Assembly (NCBI GenBank): GCA_963753685.1
Contig: CAVWDE010000007.1
Span: 124,001 to 188,000, forward strand
Source: DATAOG01 sp963753685
GTDB lineage: Bacteria; Pseudomonadota; Alphaproteobacteria; Geminicoccales; Geminicoccaceae
Reading direction: 5' to 3'
DNA: 64,000 nt
In this document: positions 44,445 to 52,818 of the stretch, in pieces
Position numbering within the stretch: position 1 is the first letter of the stretch
How the letters are laid out: every line of letters starts with the position of its first letter
Translations under genes and position numbers: made by a program
The notes under the pieces: model-generated
Databases searched by the model: none
What the model was told of the DNA's origin: nothing
What the model saw: only the letters and a program-made list of their open reading frames with translations

Positions 44445-45542
44445 ATGACCGAGCGTCAGGACGACCGCCCGCACGGCCCGCTCAACTTAGGCGCCGCGCA
44501 TCCGGAGATGATCCGTCCGGGGCCCCTCGACCCCGGCGCCCCGCTCGACCCCTTGCCCGGCCATTCCTCGCGCGGCCGCCTGGAGCGGGTTTTGCGGGCC
44601 GGCGAGTTCGCGGTCACCGCCGAGCTGTCGCCGCCGGACTCGGCCGATCCCACCGATGTCTACCAGCGGGCCAGGGTCTTCGACGGCTGGGTCGACGGCA
44701 TCAACGCGACCGACGGCTCGGGCGCCAACTGCCACATGTCGAGCGTCGGCGTCTGCGCGCTCCTGACCCGGGTCGGCTATGCGCCGGTGATGCAGATCTC
44801 CTGTCGCGACAAGAACCGGATCGCGATCCAGGGCGACGTGCTCGGCGCCGCGGCGATGGGCGTCGCCAACGTGCTCTGCCTGACCGGCGATGGCGTCCAG
44901 TGCGGCGACCAGCCGGAAGCGAAGCCCGTATTCGACCTCGACAGCATCGCCCTGATCGAGGCGATCAGGATCCTGCGCGACGAGCGCCGCCTCTTGTCCG
45001 GGCGACCGCTCAGCCACCCGCCCGAGCTGTTCATCGGCGCGGCCGAGAACCCGTTCGCGCCGCCCTACGAGTTCCGGCCGCTGCGGCTGGCCAAGAAGAT
45101 CGCGGCCGGCGCCCAGTTCATCCAGACCCAGTACTGCTACGACATCCCGATGCTCGAGCGGTTCATGGCGCGCGCGCGCGACCAGGGCCTGCCCGAGCGC
45201 TGCTTCATCCTGGTGGGCGTCGGCCCGCTCGCCTCGGCGCGGGCGGCGCAATGGATCCGCACGCACGTGCCGGGCGTACACATTCCGGACGCGGTGGTGG
45301 CGCGGCTCGAGCGAGCGAGCACTCAGCGCGAGGAAGGCAAGCGCCTCTGCATTGAGCTGATCCAGCAGATCCGCGAGATCGAAGGCGTCGCCGGCATCCA
45401 CCTCATGGCCTATCGCCAGGAGGAAGCGGTCGCCGAGATCATCGAGCGCTCGGACGTGCTGCGCGGCCGCCGGCCGCACAACGTGATCGCCCGCTGGGCC
45501 GCCTTTCAGCGCCGACGCGCGGTGCAGGCGGCGCCCGCCTAG
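44445..45542 (+). CDS. Methylenetetrahydrofolate reductase-like protein
   Basis: 365 residues. Beta/alpha-barrel of the MetF family: EFAVTAELSPPDSADPTDVY, DGINATDGSGANCHMSSVG, QISCRDKNRIAIQGDVLGAAAMGVANVLCLTGDG, and AGAQFIQTQYCYDIPMLERFM. The ADPTDVY and GVANVLCLTGD motifs bind FAD and folate. It is longer than E. coli MetF (296) because of an N-terminal extension and a C-terminal helix. Operates in C1 metabolism with the coupled upstream Cys-rich subunit; the direction (5,10-methylene-THF to 5-methyl-THF or reverse) is not evident. Confidence 0.88.
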   Translation: MTERQDDRPHGPLNLGAAHPEMIRPGPLDPGAPLDPLPGHSSRGRLERVLRAGEFAVTAELSPPDSADPTDVYQRARVFDGWVDGINATDGSGANCHMSSVGVCALLTRVGYAPVMQISCRDKNRIAIQGDVLGAAAMGVANVLCLTGDGVQCGDQPEAKPVFDLDSIALIEAIRILRDERRLLSGRPLSHPPELFIGAAENPFAPPYEFRPLRLAKKIAAGAQFIQTQYCYDIPMLERFMARARDQGLPERCFILVGVGPLASARAAQWIRTHVPGVHIPDAVVARLERASTQREEGKRLCIELIQQIREIEGVAGIHLMAYRQEEAVAEIIERSDVLRGRRPHNVIARWAAFQRRRAVQAAPA

Positions 45543-45561
45543 GCCGCCTGCGGCCGCGCGT

Positions 45562-45762
45562 TTACTGGGTCGTCTGGCTCGGCTGGGTCTCTTGCTTGAT
45601 CTTGTCCTCGGTCTTCTGCGAGGCGGTCGACATCCCTTGTCCGGCCGCCGACACGTCCTCGCCCATGCCCTTGACCGTGTTGCAGCCGGAGGTCAGGAGC
45701 GCGAGGCCGAGCAACGCCGGCATCAGCAGCAGGCCGAGAATTCCCTTCGCAGGTCTGGACAT
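45562..45762 (-). CDS. Entericidin A/B family lipoprotein
   Basis: 66 residues, ATG preceded by GGAGGGAG. Lipoprotein signal with lipobox LLTSGC (Cys27), then NTVKGMGEDVSAAGQGM, the entericidin motif. Short Gln/Thr/Glu tail. In enterobacteria related genes make toxin/antidote lipoproteins; in alphaproteobacteria they are small envelope lipoproteins of unknown role. Convergent with the MTHFR gene; GGCCGCCTGCGGCC just after that gene's stop can fold. Confidence 0.85.
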   Translation of the reverse strand: MSRPAKGILGLLLMPALLGLALLTSGCNTVKGMGEDVSAAGQGMSTASQKTEDKIKQETQPSQTTQ

Positions 45763-45926
45763 TGTGCTCCCTCCAGTGTGTTTCCCCCATGCCCCGCCCT
45801 GGCGCGCGTTTTTTCCGTATGGTCGGGCGCCAAGCTCCTACATGAGCCCGTCGGGCACAGCAAGAGCGTGAAATGGCGCAAGCGCGGCGCGGCGGCAAGG
45901 CCTGAAATCCCGACCAAGCCAGCGGG

Positions 45927-46745
45927 TCAGCCTGCCGGACCGTCCGTCTCGACGAGATGCAGGAACTCGACCAGGGCGTCCAGGGTGGCGTCCGGCTGCT
46001 CGACCATCAGCATGTGGCCGGCTGAGGGCAGAACGACGAACTTCGCGCCCTTGATCGCCTCGGCGAGCCTGGCGCCCTGGCGGGCTGGGGTCATCCGGTC
46101 GAGCTCGCCGGCCACGATCAGGGTCGGGCATTTCACTTTGGCCGCCGTGGCCAGGCCATCCTCGTAGGCATGGCAGGCGGCGAGGTCGGTCTGCAGCACC
46201 GGCCCGACCGAGCGCTCGAGCAGGCGCAGGCCATGGCCCATCATCCAGCTGCCAGGCGCCTTGTGGCCGCCGAGGTGGCCGGCCGGGCCAAAGCCCCAGT
46301 CGCAGATCAAGAGGGCGGCGCGCGTGCCGGGTCCGGCGGCGGCCGCGAGCAGCTCCGAATGGACCGGCATCCGGGCGGCCGCGCCGAGCAGGGCCAGGCT
46401 TGCGATCCGCCGGCGATGGCGCGCCGCCAGCTCGAGGCCGATCAGCGCGCCCATCGAATGGCCGACCAGGTGGATGGCGGGGGTCTCCAGAACCTTGATC
46501 AGCTCCCAGAGCCAGTCGGCGAGCGCCGCGATCGAGCCCCGGAGCTCGCCGCCGCTCCGGCCATGGCCGGGCAGATCGACCGCCAGCGCGTTCCAGCCGC
46601 GATAGGCGAAATGGCGCGCCTGCAGGGGCCAGACCGAATGGTCCATGCCGGCGCCGTGGACGAGCAGAACCGTCCGCCGGGCGAGATCGAAGCCCTTGCC
46701 GTAGTCCGCGAGGAACGCGGGGGCACCGTCGACGCCGAGCTCCAT
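45927..46745 (-). CDS. Alpha/beta hydrolase
   Basis: 272 residues. Oxyanion-type VLLVHGAGMDHSVW (about 29-42), nucleophile elbow VGHSMGALIGLE (Ser about 108), acid in AGELDRMTP and His in SAGHMLMVEQPDATLDAL. Member of the abhydrolase_1 fold; substrate unknown. It starts 10 bases after the end of metY, so probably cotranscribed with it. No signal peptide. Confidence 0.85.
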   Translation of the reverse strand: MELGVDGAPAFLADYGKGFDLARRTVLLVHGAGMDHSVWPLQARHFAYRGWNALAVDLPGHGRSGGELRGSIAALADWLWELIKVLETPAIHLVGHSMGALIGLELAARHRRRIASLALLGAAARMPVHSELLAAAAGPGTRAALLICDWGFGPAGHLGGHKAPGSWMMGHGLRLLERSVGPVLQTDLAACHAYEDGLATAAKVKCPTLIVAGELDRMTPARQGARLAEAIKGAKFVVLPSAGHMLMVEQPDATLDALVEFLHLVETDGPAG

Positions 46746-46755
46746 CGGCCGGCCC

Positions 46756-48052
46756 TCAGCCCCGGGCGGCGCGCTGCAACGCGCGGTCGAGGTCGTCGAT
46801 GATGTCCGCCGGATCCTCGAGGCCGACCGAGAGCCGGATCATGTCCAGGCCGACGCCGGCGGCCGCGAGCGCCTCGGCGCCGACCTGCAGATGCGTGGTC
46901 GAGGCCGGGTGGATCACGAGCGTCTTGGCGTCGCCGACGTTGGCGAGGTGGGAGGCGAGCGTGCAGGCCTCGATGAAGCGCCGGCCGGCGGTGCGTCCGC
47001 CCTTGACCCCGAAGCTCACCATCGAGCCTGCCCCCTTGGGCAGCACCCGCTTGCGCCAGCCGATGGTCCGGATGGGTCGCAAGCGAGGGATGCAGCACCC
47101 AGGCGACCGCGTCGTGGGTCGCGAGGAACTTGACCACGCGGTGCGTGTTGGCCATGTGGCGCTCGATCCGCAGCGGCAGGGTCTCGACGCCTTGCAGGAT
47201 GTAGAACGCGTTCTGCGGGCTCATGCAGGCGCCGAAGTCGCGCAGGCCCTCGGTCCGCGCCCGCATGTGGAAGGCCGACGGCCCATAGGTCTCGGCGTAG
47301 ACCAGGCCGTCGTAGCCGGGATAGGGCAGGGTCATGGTCGGGAATTTGTCCGAGGCCTGCCACTCGAACCGGCCGCCGTCGACCAGCACGCCGCCGATTG
47401 CGATGCCGTGGCCGCCCAGCCACTTGGTCGCCGAATGCAGCACCAGATCGGCGCCCGCCTCGAACGGCCGGCAGAGGCAAGGCGTGGCGAAGGTGTTGTC
47501 GACGAGCATCGGCAGGCCGTGCGCGTGCGCGACCTCGGCGACCTTCGCGATGTCCAGGACCTCGAGGCCGGGATTGCCGATCGTCTCGCCGAACACGAGG
47601 CGCGTCTCGGGCCGGATCGCGGCCGCGAAAGCCAAAGGATCGCGCGGGTCGACGAAGCTCGTCTCGATCCCGAAGCGCGGCAGGGTCAGCTTCAGGAGGT
47701 TGGTCGAGCCGCCATAGAGCGACTTGGACGCGACGATGTGGCCGCCCGCCCCCATCAAGGTCACGATCGCCAGATGCAGCGCCGCCTGACCGCTCGCGGT
47801 CGCGACCGCGCCGACCCCGCCCTCGAGCGCCGCGATCCGCTCCTCGAGCACCGCGGTCGTCGGGTTCGAGATCCGCGAATAGATGTGCCCGGCGCGCTCG
47901 AGGTTGAACAGCGACGCCGCCTGGTCGGCGTCGGTGAACACGTAGGACGTGGTCTGGTAGATCGGCACCGCGCGCGCCCCGGTCGCGGGGTCCGGCCGCT
48001 GCCCGGCGTGCAGCGCGAGCGTGTCGAGCTTCAAAAGCTTGGGCTCGGTCAT
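46756..48052 (-). pseudogene. metY: O-acetylhomoserine sulfhydrylase, interrupted by a one-base frameshift
   Basis: ATG 48052 starts a Cys/Met-metabolism PLP enzyme: TLALHAGQRPDPATGARAVPIY, SRISNPTTAVLE, and the PLP lysine in LHSATKWLGGH (Lys210). At residue 333 (about 47053-47057) the frame is lost. The remaining 100 residues are intact in the next frame (KRVLPKGAGSMVSFGVKGG, SLGDAKT-like NVGDAKTLVIHPASTTH, IRLSVGLEDPADIIDDLDRA) ending at 46756. Removing one C in GCGCAAG restores a 431-residue protein of the usual size. It incorporates sulfide into homocysteine. Real decay or a base-calling error cannot be told apart here. Confidence 0.88.
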
Positions 48053-48078
48053 CGGTGACCTCGTCGTTGGTGCAGCGG

Positions 48079-49189
48079 TCATTCGGCCGCCGGTCGGCCC
48101 GGGTGGGCTGGCCAGAGGTCGGGGGCGCAGCGGGCGTACATGCGCGGATAGGCGGTCTTGGCGCCGAGTGCGGCCGCCGCGTGCCAGGCAAAGCGCGGGT
48201 CGTACATGATCGCGCGGGCAAGCGCCACGAGATCGGCCTGACCGCCGGCGATGATCGCCTCGGCCTGGTGCGCGTCCGTGATCATGCCGACCGCCCAGGT
48301 CGGGATCTCGGCCTCGCGCCGGACCTGCTCGGCAAACGGAACCTGGTAGCCGGGCCCGAGCGGGATCTTCTGACGCGGATCGAGGCCGCCGCTCGAGACG
48401 TCGACGAAATCGCAGCCCAGAGCCTTGAGCGCCCGGGCGAAGGCGACCGTCTCTTCGACGGTCCAGCCGCCGTCGACCCAATCGGTCGCCGAGACGCGCA
48501 CGCCGAGCGGCTGGTCAGCGGGCCAGACCGCGCGGACCGCCTCGAACACCTCGAGCGGAAAGCGCATCCGTCGCTCCAGATCGCCGCCATAGGCGTCGGT
48601 CCGCCGGTTGCTGATCGGGGAGAGGAACTGGTGCAGCAGATAGCCATGGGCGCCGTGCAGCTCGAGCAGATCGAAACCGAGCCGGCGGGCACGCAGCGCT
48701 GCGGCGACGAACTGCTCCTTGACCTCCGCGAGCCCCGCCGCATCCAGCGCCTCGGGCGTGTGCCAGCCCTCGGCATAAGGCAGCGCCGAGGCGCCGACCG
48801 TGGTCCAGGCCCGCTCGTCCTGCCTGAGCGGCTGACCGCCCTCGATCGGCGGGCGGACCGAGGCCTTGCGCCCGGCATGCGCGAGCTGGATGCCGAGCGC
48901 CGCGACGCCGTAGTGCCGGCAGAAGCCCACGACCCGCGCGAGCGCCTGCTCGTTGGCCTCGGACCAGAGGCCGAGGCACTTGTGGGTGATCCGGCCGACC
49001 TTCGAGACGTGGGTCGCCTCGGTCATCACCAGGCCGGCCGCGCCCTGCGCGAACTGGCCGAGATGCATCAGGTGCCAGTCGTTGGCCGAGCCGTCCTCGG
49101 CATTGTACTGGCACATCGACGACACCACGATCCGGTTGGCGAGCGTCAGGTGCGCGGAGCGCGATCGGGGCGAACAGAGCGGCAGCCAT
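48079..49189 (-). CDS. NADH:flavin oxidoreductase/Old Yellow Enzyme (NamA-like), frameshift near N-terminus
   Basis: FMN barrel of the YqjM/NamA group: LANRIVVSSMCQYNAEDG, HLMHLGQFAQGAAGLVMTEA, IQLAHAGRKAS, FDLLELHGAHGYLLHQFLSP and ARAIMYDPRFAWHAA. The expected N-terminus MAAALFAPIALR is in another frame, beginning at ATG 49189; one surplus base at about 49148-49157 separates it from LTLANR. Corrected length 369 residues. These enzymes reduce activated alkenes of enals, enones and nitro compounds with NAD(P)H. Without the correction the frame runs on to 49272 with an unrelated N-terminus. Twenty-six bases before metY on the same strand. Confidence 0.88.
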
Positions 49190-49382
49190 CGGGCGGCGTT
49201 TCCCTGGTTTGAGCATTTGAGCTTGGGGCTTGTTAGACCAAGCGAGACGACCTGCCCAGATCGTCCGCTCAAAGGACCTGCGAGGCACCGCCGCGCCCGG
49301 CTCCGACGGGGCGCGCCCCTTCAACCAAGCCTTAAGGCCAGTTCCCCTAAAGTGGCGTGCCGCGTCAACAGGAGACAGCGCC

Positions 49383-50204
49383 ATGGCTGGTCGCTTGCCA
49401 GAGGCTCTGGCCGCGCTCGAGGCCGAGATCCGCGAGAACGGCTGGATCAATGCCGATCAGGTGCTGCGCCTGCGGCGCATCGTCTATGGCGATGGCGGGA
49501 TCAGCCGCGACGAGGCCGCCTGCCTGTTCCGCCTCAATCGCCGAGTGCTGGCGAGCGATCCGGCCTGGGCCGAGTTCTACGTCGATGCGCTGACCGACTT
49601 CTTCTACTGGCGCAACGGCACCGACAGCGTGCTCACCGAGGACGGCGAGCGGATGCTGTTCGAATGGCTGGGATCGCGCCCGGGCGTCGACGATCCGACC
49701 GAGCTGCGCCTGCTGCTCAACCTGATCTTCCGCACCAATGGCTGCTCGGAGCGGTTCCGGAGCTTCGTGCTCAAGGCGGTCGAGCACAGCGTGCTGCACA
49801 GCGATCATGCCCTGTTCGGCTTCGCCGACCGCCGCGCCGGCGCGATCGACAAGGCCGACGTCGAGGTGGTCCGCCGCCTGATCTACGGCAGCGGCAGCCA
49901 GAGCGGGATCGCGGTCAGCCGGGCCGAGGCCGAATTCCTGTTCGAGCTCAATCGGGCGACCGCGGGCGCCGACAACGACCCCGCCTGGCGCGATCTGTTC
50001 GTCAAGGCCGTCACCATGCATGTGCTCTACGGCGGCGACTTCCCTGATCGCGTCGACGAGCAGGAAGCGGCCTGGCTCAGCGGTCAGATCGGCGCCGACT
50101 GGGACGATCACGCCAACGAACAGGCGCTGCTCGCCTACCTCAAGCAGGAGGCGATCAGCCTGCATCCTCTGCTCGAGCCGCTCTACCGCCGCCTCGAAGC
50201 CTGA
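49383..50204 (+). CDS. Hypothetical protein with an internal duplication
   Basis: 273 residues from ATG 49383 (CAGGAGA upstream). Two similar halves: residues about 22-75 (INADQVLRLRRIVYGDGGISRDEAACLFRLNRR, then DPAWAEFYVDALTDFF) and about 157-225 (IDKADVEVVRRLIYGSGSQSGIAVSRAEAEFLFELNR, then DPAWRDLFVKAVTMHVLYGG). The unit (charged helix, Arg-Arg-x-x-Tyr-Gly, Glu-Ala-x-Phe-Leu, Asp-Pro-Ala-Trp) looks like an all-helical domain distantly like TerB or EF-hand. No signal or membrane segment. Seen in alphaproteobacteria as a hypothetical; function unknown. Confidence 0.75.
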   Translation: MAGRLPEALAALEAEIRENGWINADQVLRLRRIVYGDGGISRDEAACLFRLNRRVLASDPAWAEFYVDALTDFFYWRNGTDSVLTEDGERMLFEWLGSRPGVDDPTELRLLLNLIFRTNGCSERFRSFVLKAVEHSVLHSDHALFGFADRRAGAIDKADVEVVRRLIYGSGSQSGIAVSRAEAEFLFELNRATAGADNDPAWRDLFVKAVTMHVLYGGDFPDRVDEQEAAWLSGQIGADWDDHANEQALLAYLKQEAISLHPLLEPLYRRLEA

Positions 50205-50895
50205 CGGCCCCTCCACCACCCTGAGCCCAGCCCGCCGTTCTTCTACGTTTTTTCGCCAGAACCCGCTCCAAGCCGCGGCTTGCCTCAGCCTGCGCGGCTC
50301 GCCGAAAGCACGAACTGTGTCGGCAAGGCCCGCTCGGCCGGACCACCGAATCCGGGGGCGCCTCCGCCCGGCTCAAGCCAGCTACTATCGATCCGGCCAG
50401 CAAAAAGAGCGATGGTCGCATCGGCCACCGCGCGTTCGCCCGATCGAGCGCTCTGCCACGACACCATATTTTTTTGTCCCTGGGATCAATACCCAACGAG
50501 ACATGCGGGCCGGCTGCCCAGATCGAACCCGTCAACCAGCGCCAAGGCAGCCGAATGACCACCGTCGGCGTCGCGACCCGGAGGCGCTGCGCTCGACCAG
50601 CCGGCGCGATCCCGACCTGTCCCGCGTCAGCGTCGACCCGGAGCCGCCAACCCGTTCGTCAGCGCTCCGTCCCTGGCCTGACCTCGCTCGATGGTCCGCG
50701 GGACCGTGGGACTCATTCCCCTTCGAGCTTTGGCTCGCGCACGGAGTCCCACGGTCGCATGGACCATGGAAAGGAAGGATTGACCCGCCTCGGTTAACAA
50801 AGGGTCAAAGTGGCAACCTTGCGCGACGGCGACGCCAGTACGACGACCGGGAGCGATCCCAGGGGCAGCCGTGGCGCCGCCCGGGGGACCGCCGG
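50205..50895. other. 690-base stretch without a gene, carrying stem-loop repeat copy 3
   Basis: No frame has plausible coding character. Contains an A/T-rich patch (ATATTTTTTTGTC about 50466-50478), and the repeat copy at 50692-50766. Downstream of the copy GGTTAACAAAGGGTC recalls the GTTAAC of the other copies, but the rest of the tail is not conserved. Confidence 0.5.
50692..50766 (+). repeat. Long stem-loop repeat, copy 3
   Basis: Arms 50692-50714 and 50744-50766; core GACCGTGGGACTC / GAGTCCCACGGTC is perfect and the outer part nearly so, with a 29-base loop. Same arms as the copies at 33.4 and 33.75 kb but a different loop and a largely different tail. Confidence 0.85.
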
Positions 50896-51210
50896 TCACC
50901 TCATCAGGAGCTCGCCCGGCGAATAGAGCAGGCCGCGCTCGGACAGGCTGGGCCGGCGCTGGGAATTGGTGCAACCGTCCTTGATGTGGCCCTGCGGCCT
51001 CGGATCGCCGGCGTAGCCCCAGATGCCGCTGCCGGTGTCGAGCCAATAGGCGCCATTCGGGATCGGCCGGCAGCTGATCCCCTCGAGCAGCTGGATCTGG
51101 TCGAGGTTCAGGCGCAGCCCGTTGACCACGACCCAACGCTCGGCGTGGGCCACGCCGGCCATGGTCAGAAAGATCGAGATCACGAGGGCGGCGATGGAGA
51201 TCGAGCGCAT
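50896..51210 (-). CDS. Small exported hypothetical protein
   Basis: 104 residues from ATG 51210 (CGGGAGC upstream), with a clear signal peptide (SISIAALVISIFLTMAGVAHA). The mature part has NGLRLNLDQIQLLEGISCRPIPNGAYWL and DTGSGIWGYAGDP, then two cysteines (C48 and C80 approximately) that may form a disulfide. Conserved small protein of unknown function; probably periplasmic. Divergent from the adenylate cyclase gene. Confidence 0.7.
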   Translation of the reverse strand: MRSISIAALVISIFLTMAGVAHAERWVVVNGLRLNLDQIQLLEGISCRPIPNGAYWLDTGSGIWGYAGDPRPQGHIKDGCTNSQRRPSLSERGLLYSPGELLMR

Positions 51211-51351
51211 CTGACAAGCTCCCGGAATTGAACCGCGACCTGGCTGCTTCAATCATTCGGGATAGCGGAGACCCGCGGCGCTTCGAATCCTGCAGACTCG
51301 GCGCCATACTGTTGCACCGCGGAAAACGCGGTCAGCGGGGGTGGACAGGTC

Positions 51352-52758
51352 ATGGCGCAGACGGCGACCCTCACCAGCCCGCTCGGCGGGCGCCGCGAGC
51401 GCGTCGAGCGGCTGGTCTCGAAGCGTGTGGACGACGCCTTCCGGGCCGAGCAGCTGGCCGCGGTCAGGCTCGCGACCCGGGCCAAACTGATCGCGCTCGC
51501 GGTGATCGCGCTCTGGCTCCTGGTCTGGGTCGGCCAGCCCCGGATCTATTTCCTCGAGAGCCTGCTCGCGCTGTTCGCGATCGGCGCCCTGATCCACTCG
51601 CGGCTGGCCACCGGCCGGGCCGAGCGGCCCTGGCTGCACTACGCCATGGTCGCCATCGACATGGCCCTGCTCAGCTTCACGATGGTCGGCTACGATCTGA
51701 TCTTCGGCGACGTCTGGCCGCCGCAGATGATGCTGCGCAACGGCACCATCGTCTATTTCTTCGTGTTCATCGCGATCGTCGCGCTCAGCTACTCGCCGCG
51801 GCTCACGCTTTGGGTGGGCGTCGCCGGCGCTCTGGCCTGGTGGGTCGGCGTCCGCCTGATCGTCGCCCAGCCCGGCACGCTGACCTCGGCGGCTGACCAC
51901 GGCCTGACGTCCGGGCAAAGGCTCGCGGCGCACCTCGATGCCCGCTTCGTCGACCTCGACGTCGTCACCCAGGACGTGGTGGTGCTGCTGATCGTCGCCG
52001 GCATCCTCGCCGCGGGGGCGTGGCGGACCCGCCGCCTGGTCCTGCGCCAGGCGGTCGCGGCGCGCGAGCGGGCCAACCTCGCCCGCTATTTCTCGCCCCG
52101 GATCGTCGACCGGCTGGCCGAGGCGGACGAGCCGCTCAGCCAGGTGCGCGTGCAGCCGGTCGCGGTGCTGTTCGCCGACATCGTGGGCTTCACCCGCCGC
52201 TCCGAGCGCGAGTCGCCCGAGCGCATCGTCGCCCTGCTGCGCGCCTTCCACGCCCGGCTCGAGCAGGCGGTGTTCGAGCACGACGGCACGCTCGACAAAT
52301 ATCTGGGCGATGGCATCATGGCGACCTTCGGGACCCCGGAGGCCGGACCCGACGACGCCTGCAACGCGCTCGCCGCCGCGCATGCCATGCTGGCGAGCAT
52401 CGACGCCTGGAACCGCGAGCGTGCCGGCCCCGGCCGCGACCCGGTCCGGCTGTCGATCGGCATTCACTATGGCGAAGTGGTGCTTGGCGACATCGGCTCC
52501 GAGCGCCGGCTCGAGTTCGCGGTCCTCGGCGACGTGGTCAACGTCGCGAGCCGGCTCGAGGAGCTGACGCGCAGCCTGGAGAGCCCGCTGGTGGTGAGCG
52601 ATGCGGCGGTCCGGGCCGCCCGCAGCCGACCCGCCGCCGCGCCAGCGCTGGTCGGGCTGTGGCCCGCCGAAGCGCAACGCCTGCGCGGGCGTGATCAGCC
52701 GGTCGCCGTCTGGCGGCTCGACCCGGACCACCCCGGCCCCGCGCCCTTCGTCAGCTAG
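51352..52758 (+). CDS. Membrane-bound class III adenylate/guanylate cyclase
   Basis: 468 residues: six membrane segments (about 45-225), a short linker ARYFSPRIVDRLAE that is typical before class III domains, then the cyclase domain 267-430. Metal ligands Asp276 (FADIVGFT) and Asp320 (YLGDGIMATFG), Lys316, and the substrate/transition-state part VLGDVVNVASRLE (Asp394, Asn398, Arg402) are present. Makes cAMP (probably) in response to an unknown membrane signal. Starts 141 bases from the divergent exported small protein. Confidence 0.92.
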   Translation: MAQTATLTSPLGGRRERVERLVSKRVDDAFRAEQLAAVRLATRAKLIALAVIALWLLVWVGQPRIYFLESLLALFAIGALIHSRLATGRAERPWLHYAMVAIDMALLSFTMVGYDLIFGDVWPPQMMLRNGTIVYFFVFIAIVALSYSPRLTLWVGVAGALAWWVGVRLIVAQPGTLTSAADHGLTSGQRLAAHLDARFVDLDVVTQDVVVLLIVAGILAAGAWRTRRLVLRQAVAARERANLARYFSPRIVDRLAEADEPLSQVRVQPVAVLFADIVGFTRRSERESPERIVALLRAFHARLEQAVFEHDGTLDKYLGDGIMATFGTPEAGPDDACNALAAAHAMLASIDAWNRERAGPGRDPVRLSIGIHYGEVVLGDIGSERRLEFAVLGDVVNVASRLEELTRSLESPLVVSDAAVRAARSRPAAAPALVGLWPAEAQRLRGRDQPVAVWRLDPDHPGPAPFVS

Positions 52759-52818
52759 GCCCGGTTACGACCGCCGAGGGGTGGGCCTGCCCCGGACCGC
52801 AAAGCTGCGGCGGCGGGC

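Noticed and set aside
45542..45560. GGCCGCCTGCGGCC as a terminator
   Set aside because: The loop is only two bases and no T tract follows on either strand; at most a weak hairpin.
51240..51310. tRNA-like string (CTTCGAATCCTGCAG ... GGCGCCA)
   Set aside because: No T-stem, anticodon stem or acceptor pairing could be built on either strand; it lies in the promoter region of the cyclase gene.
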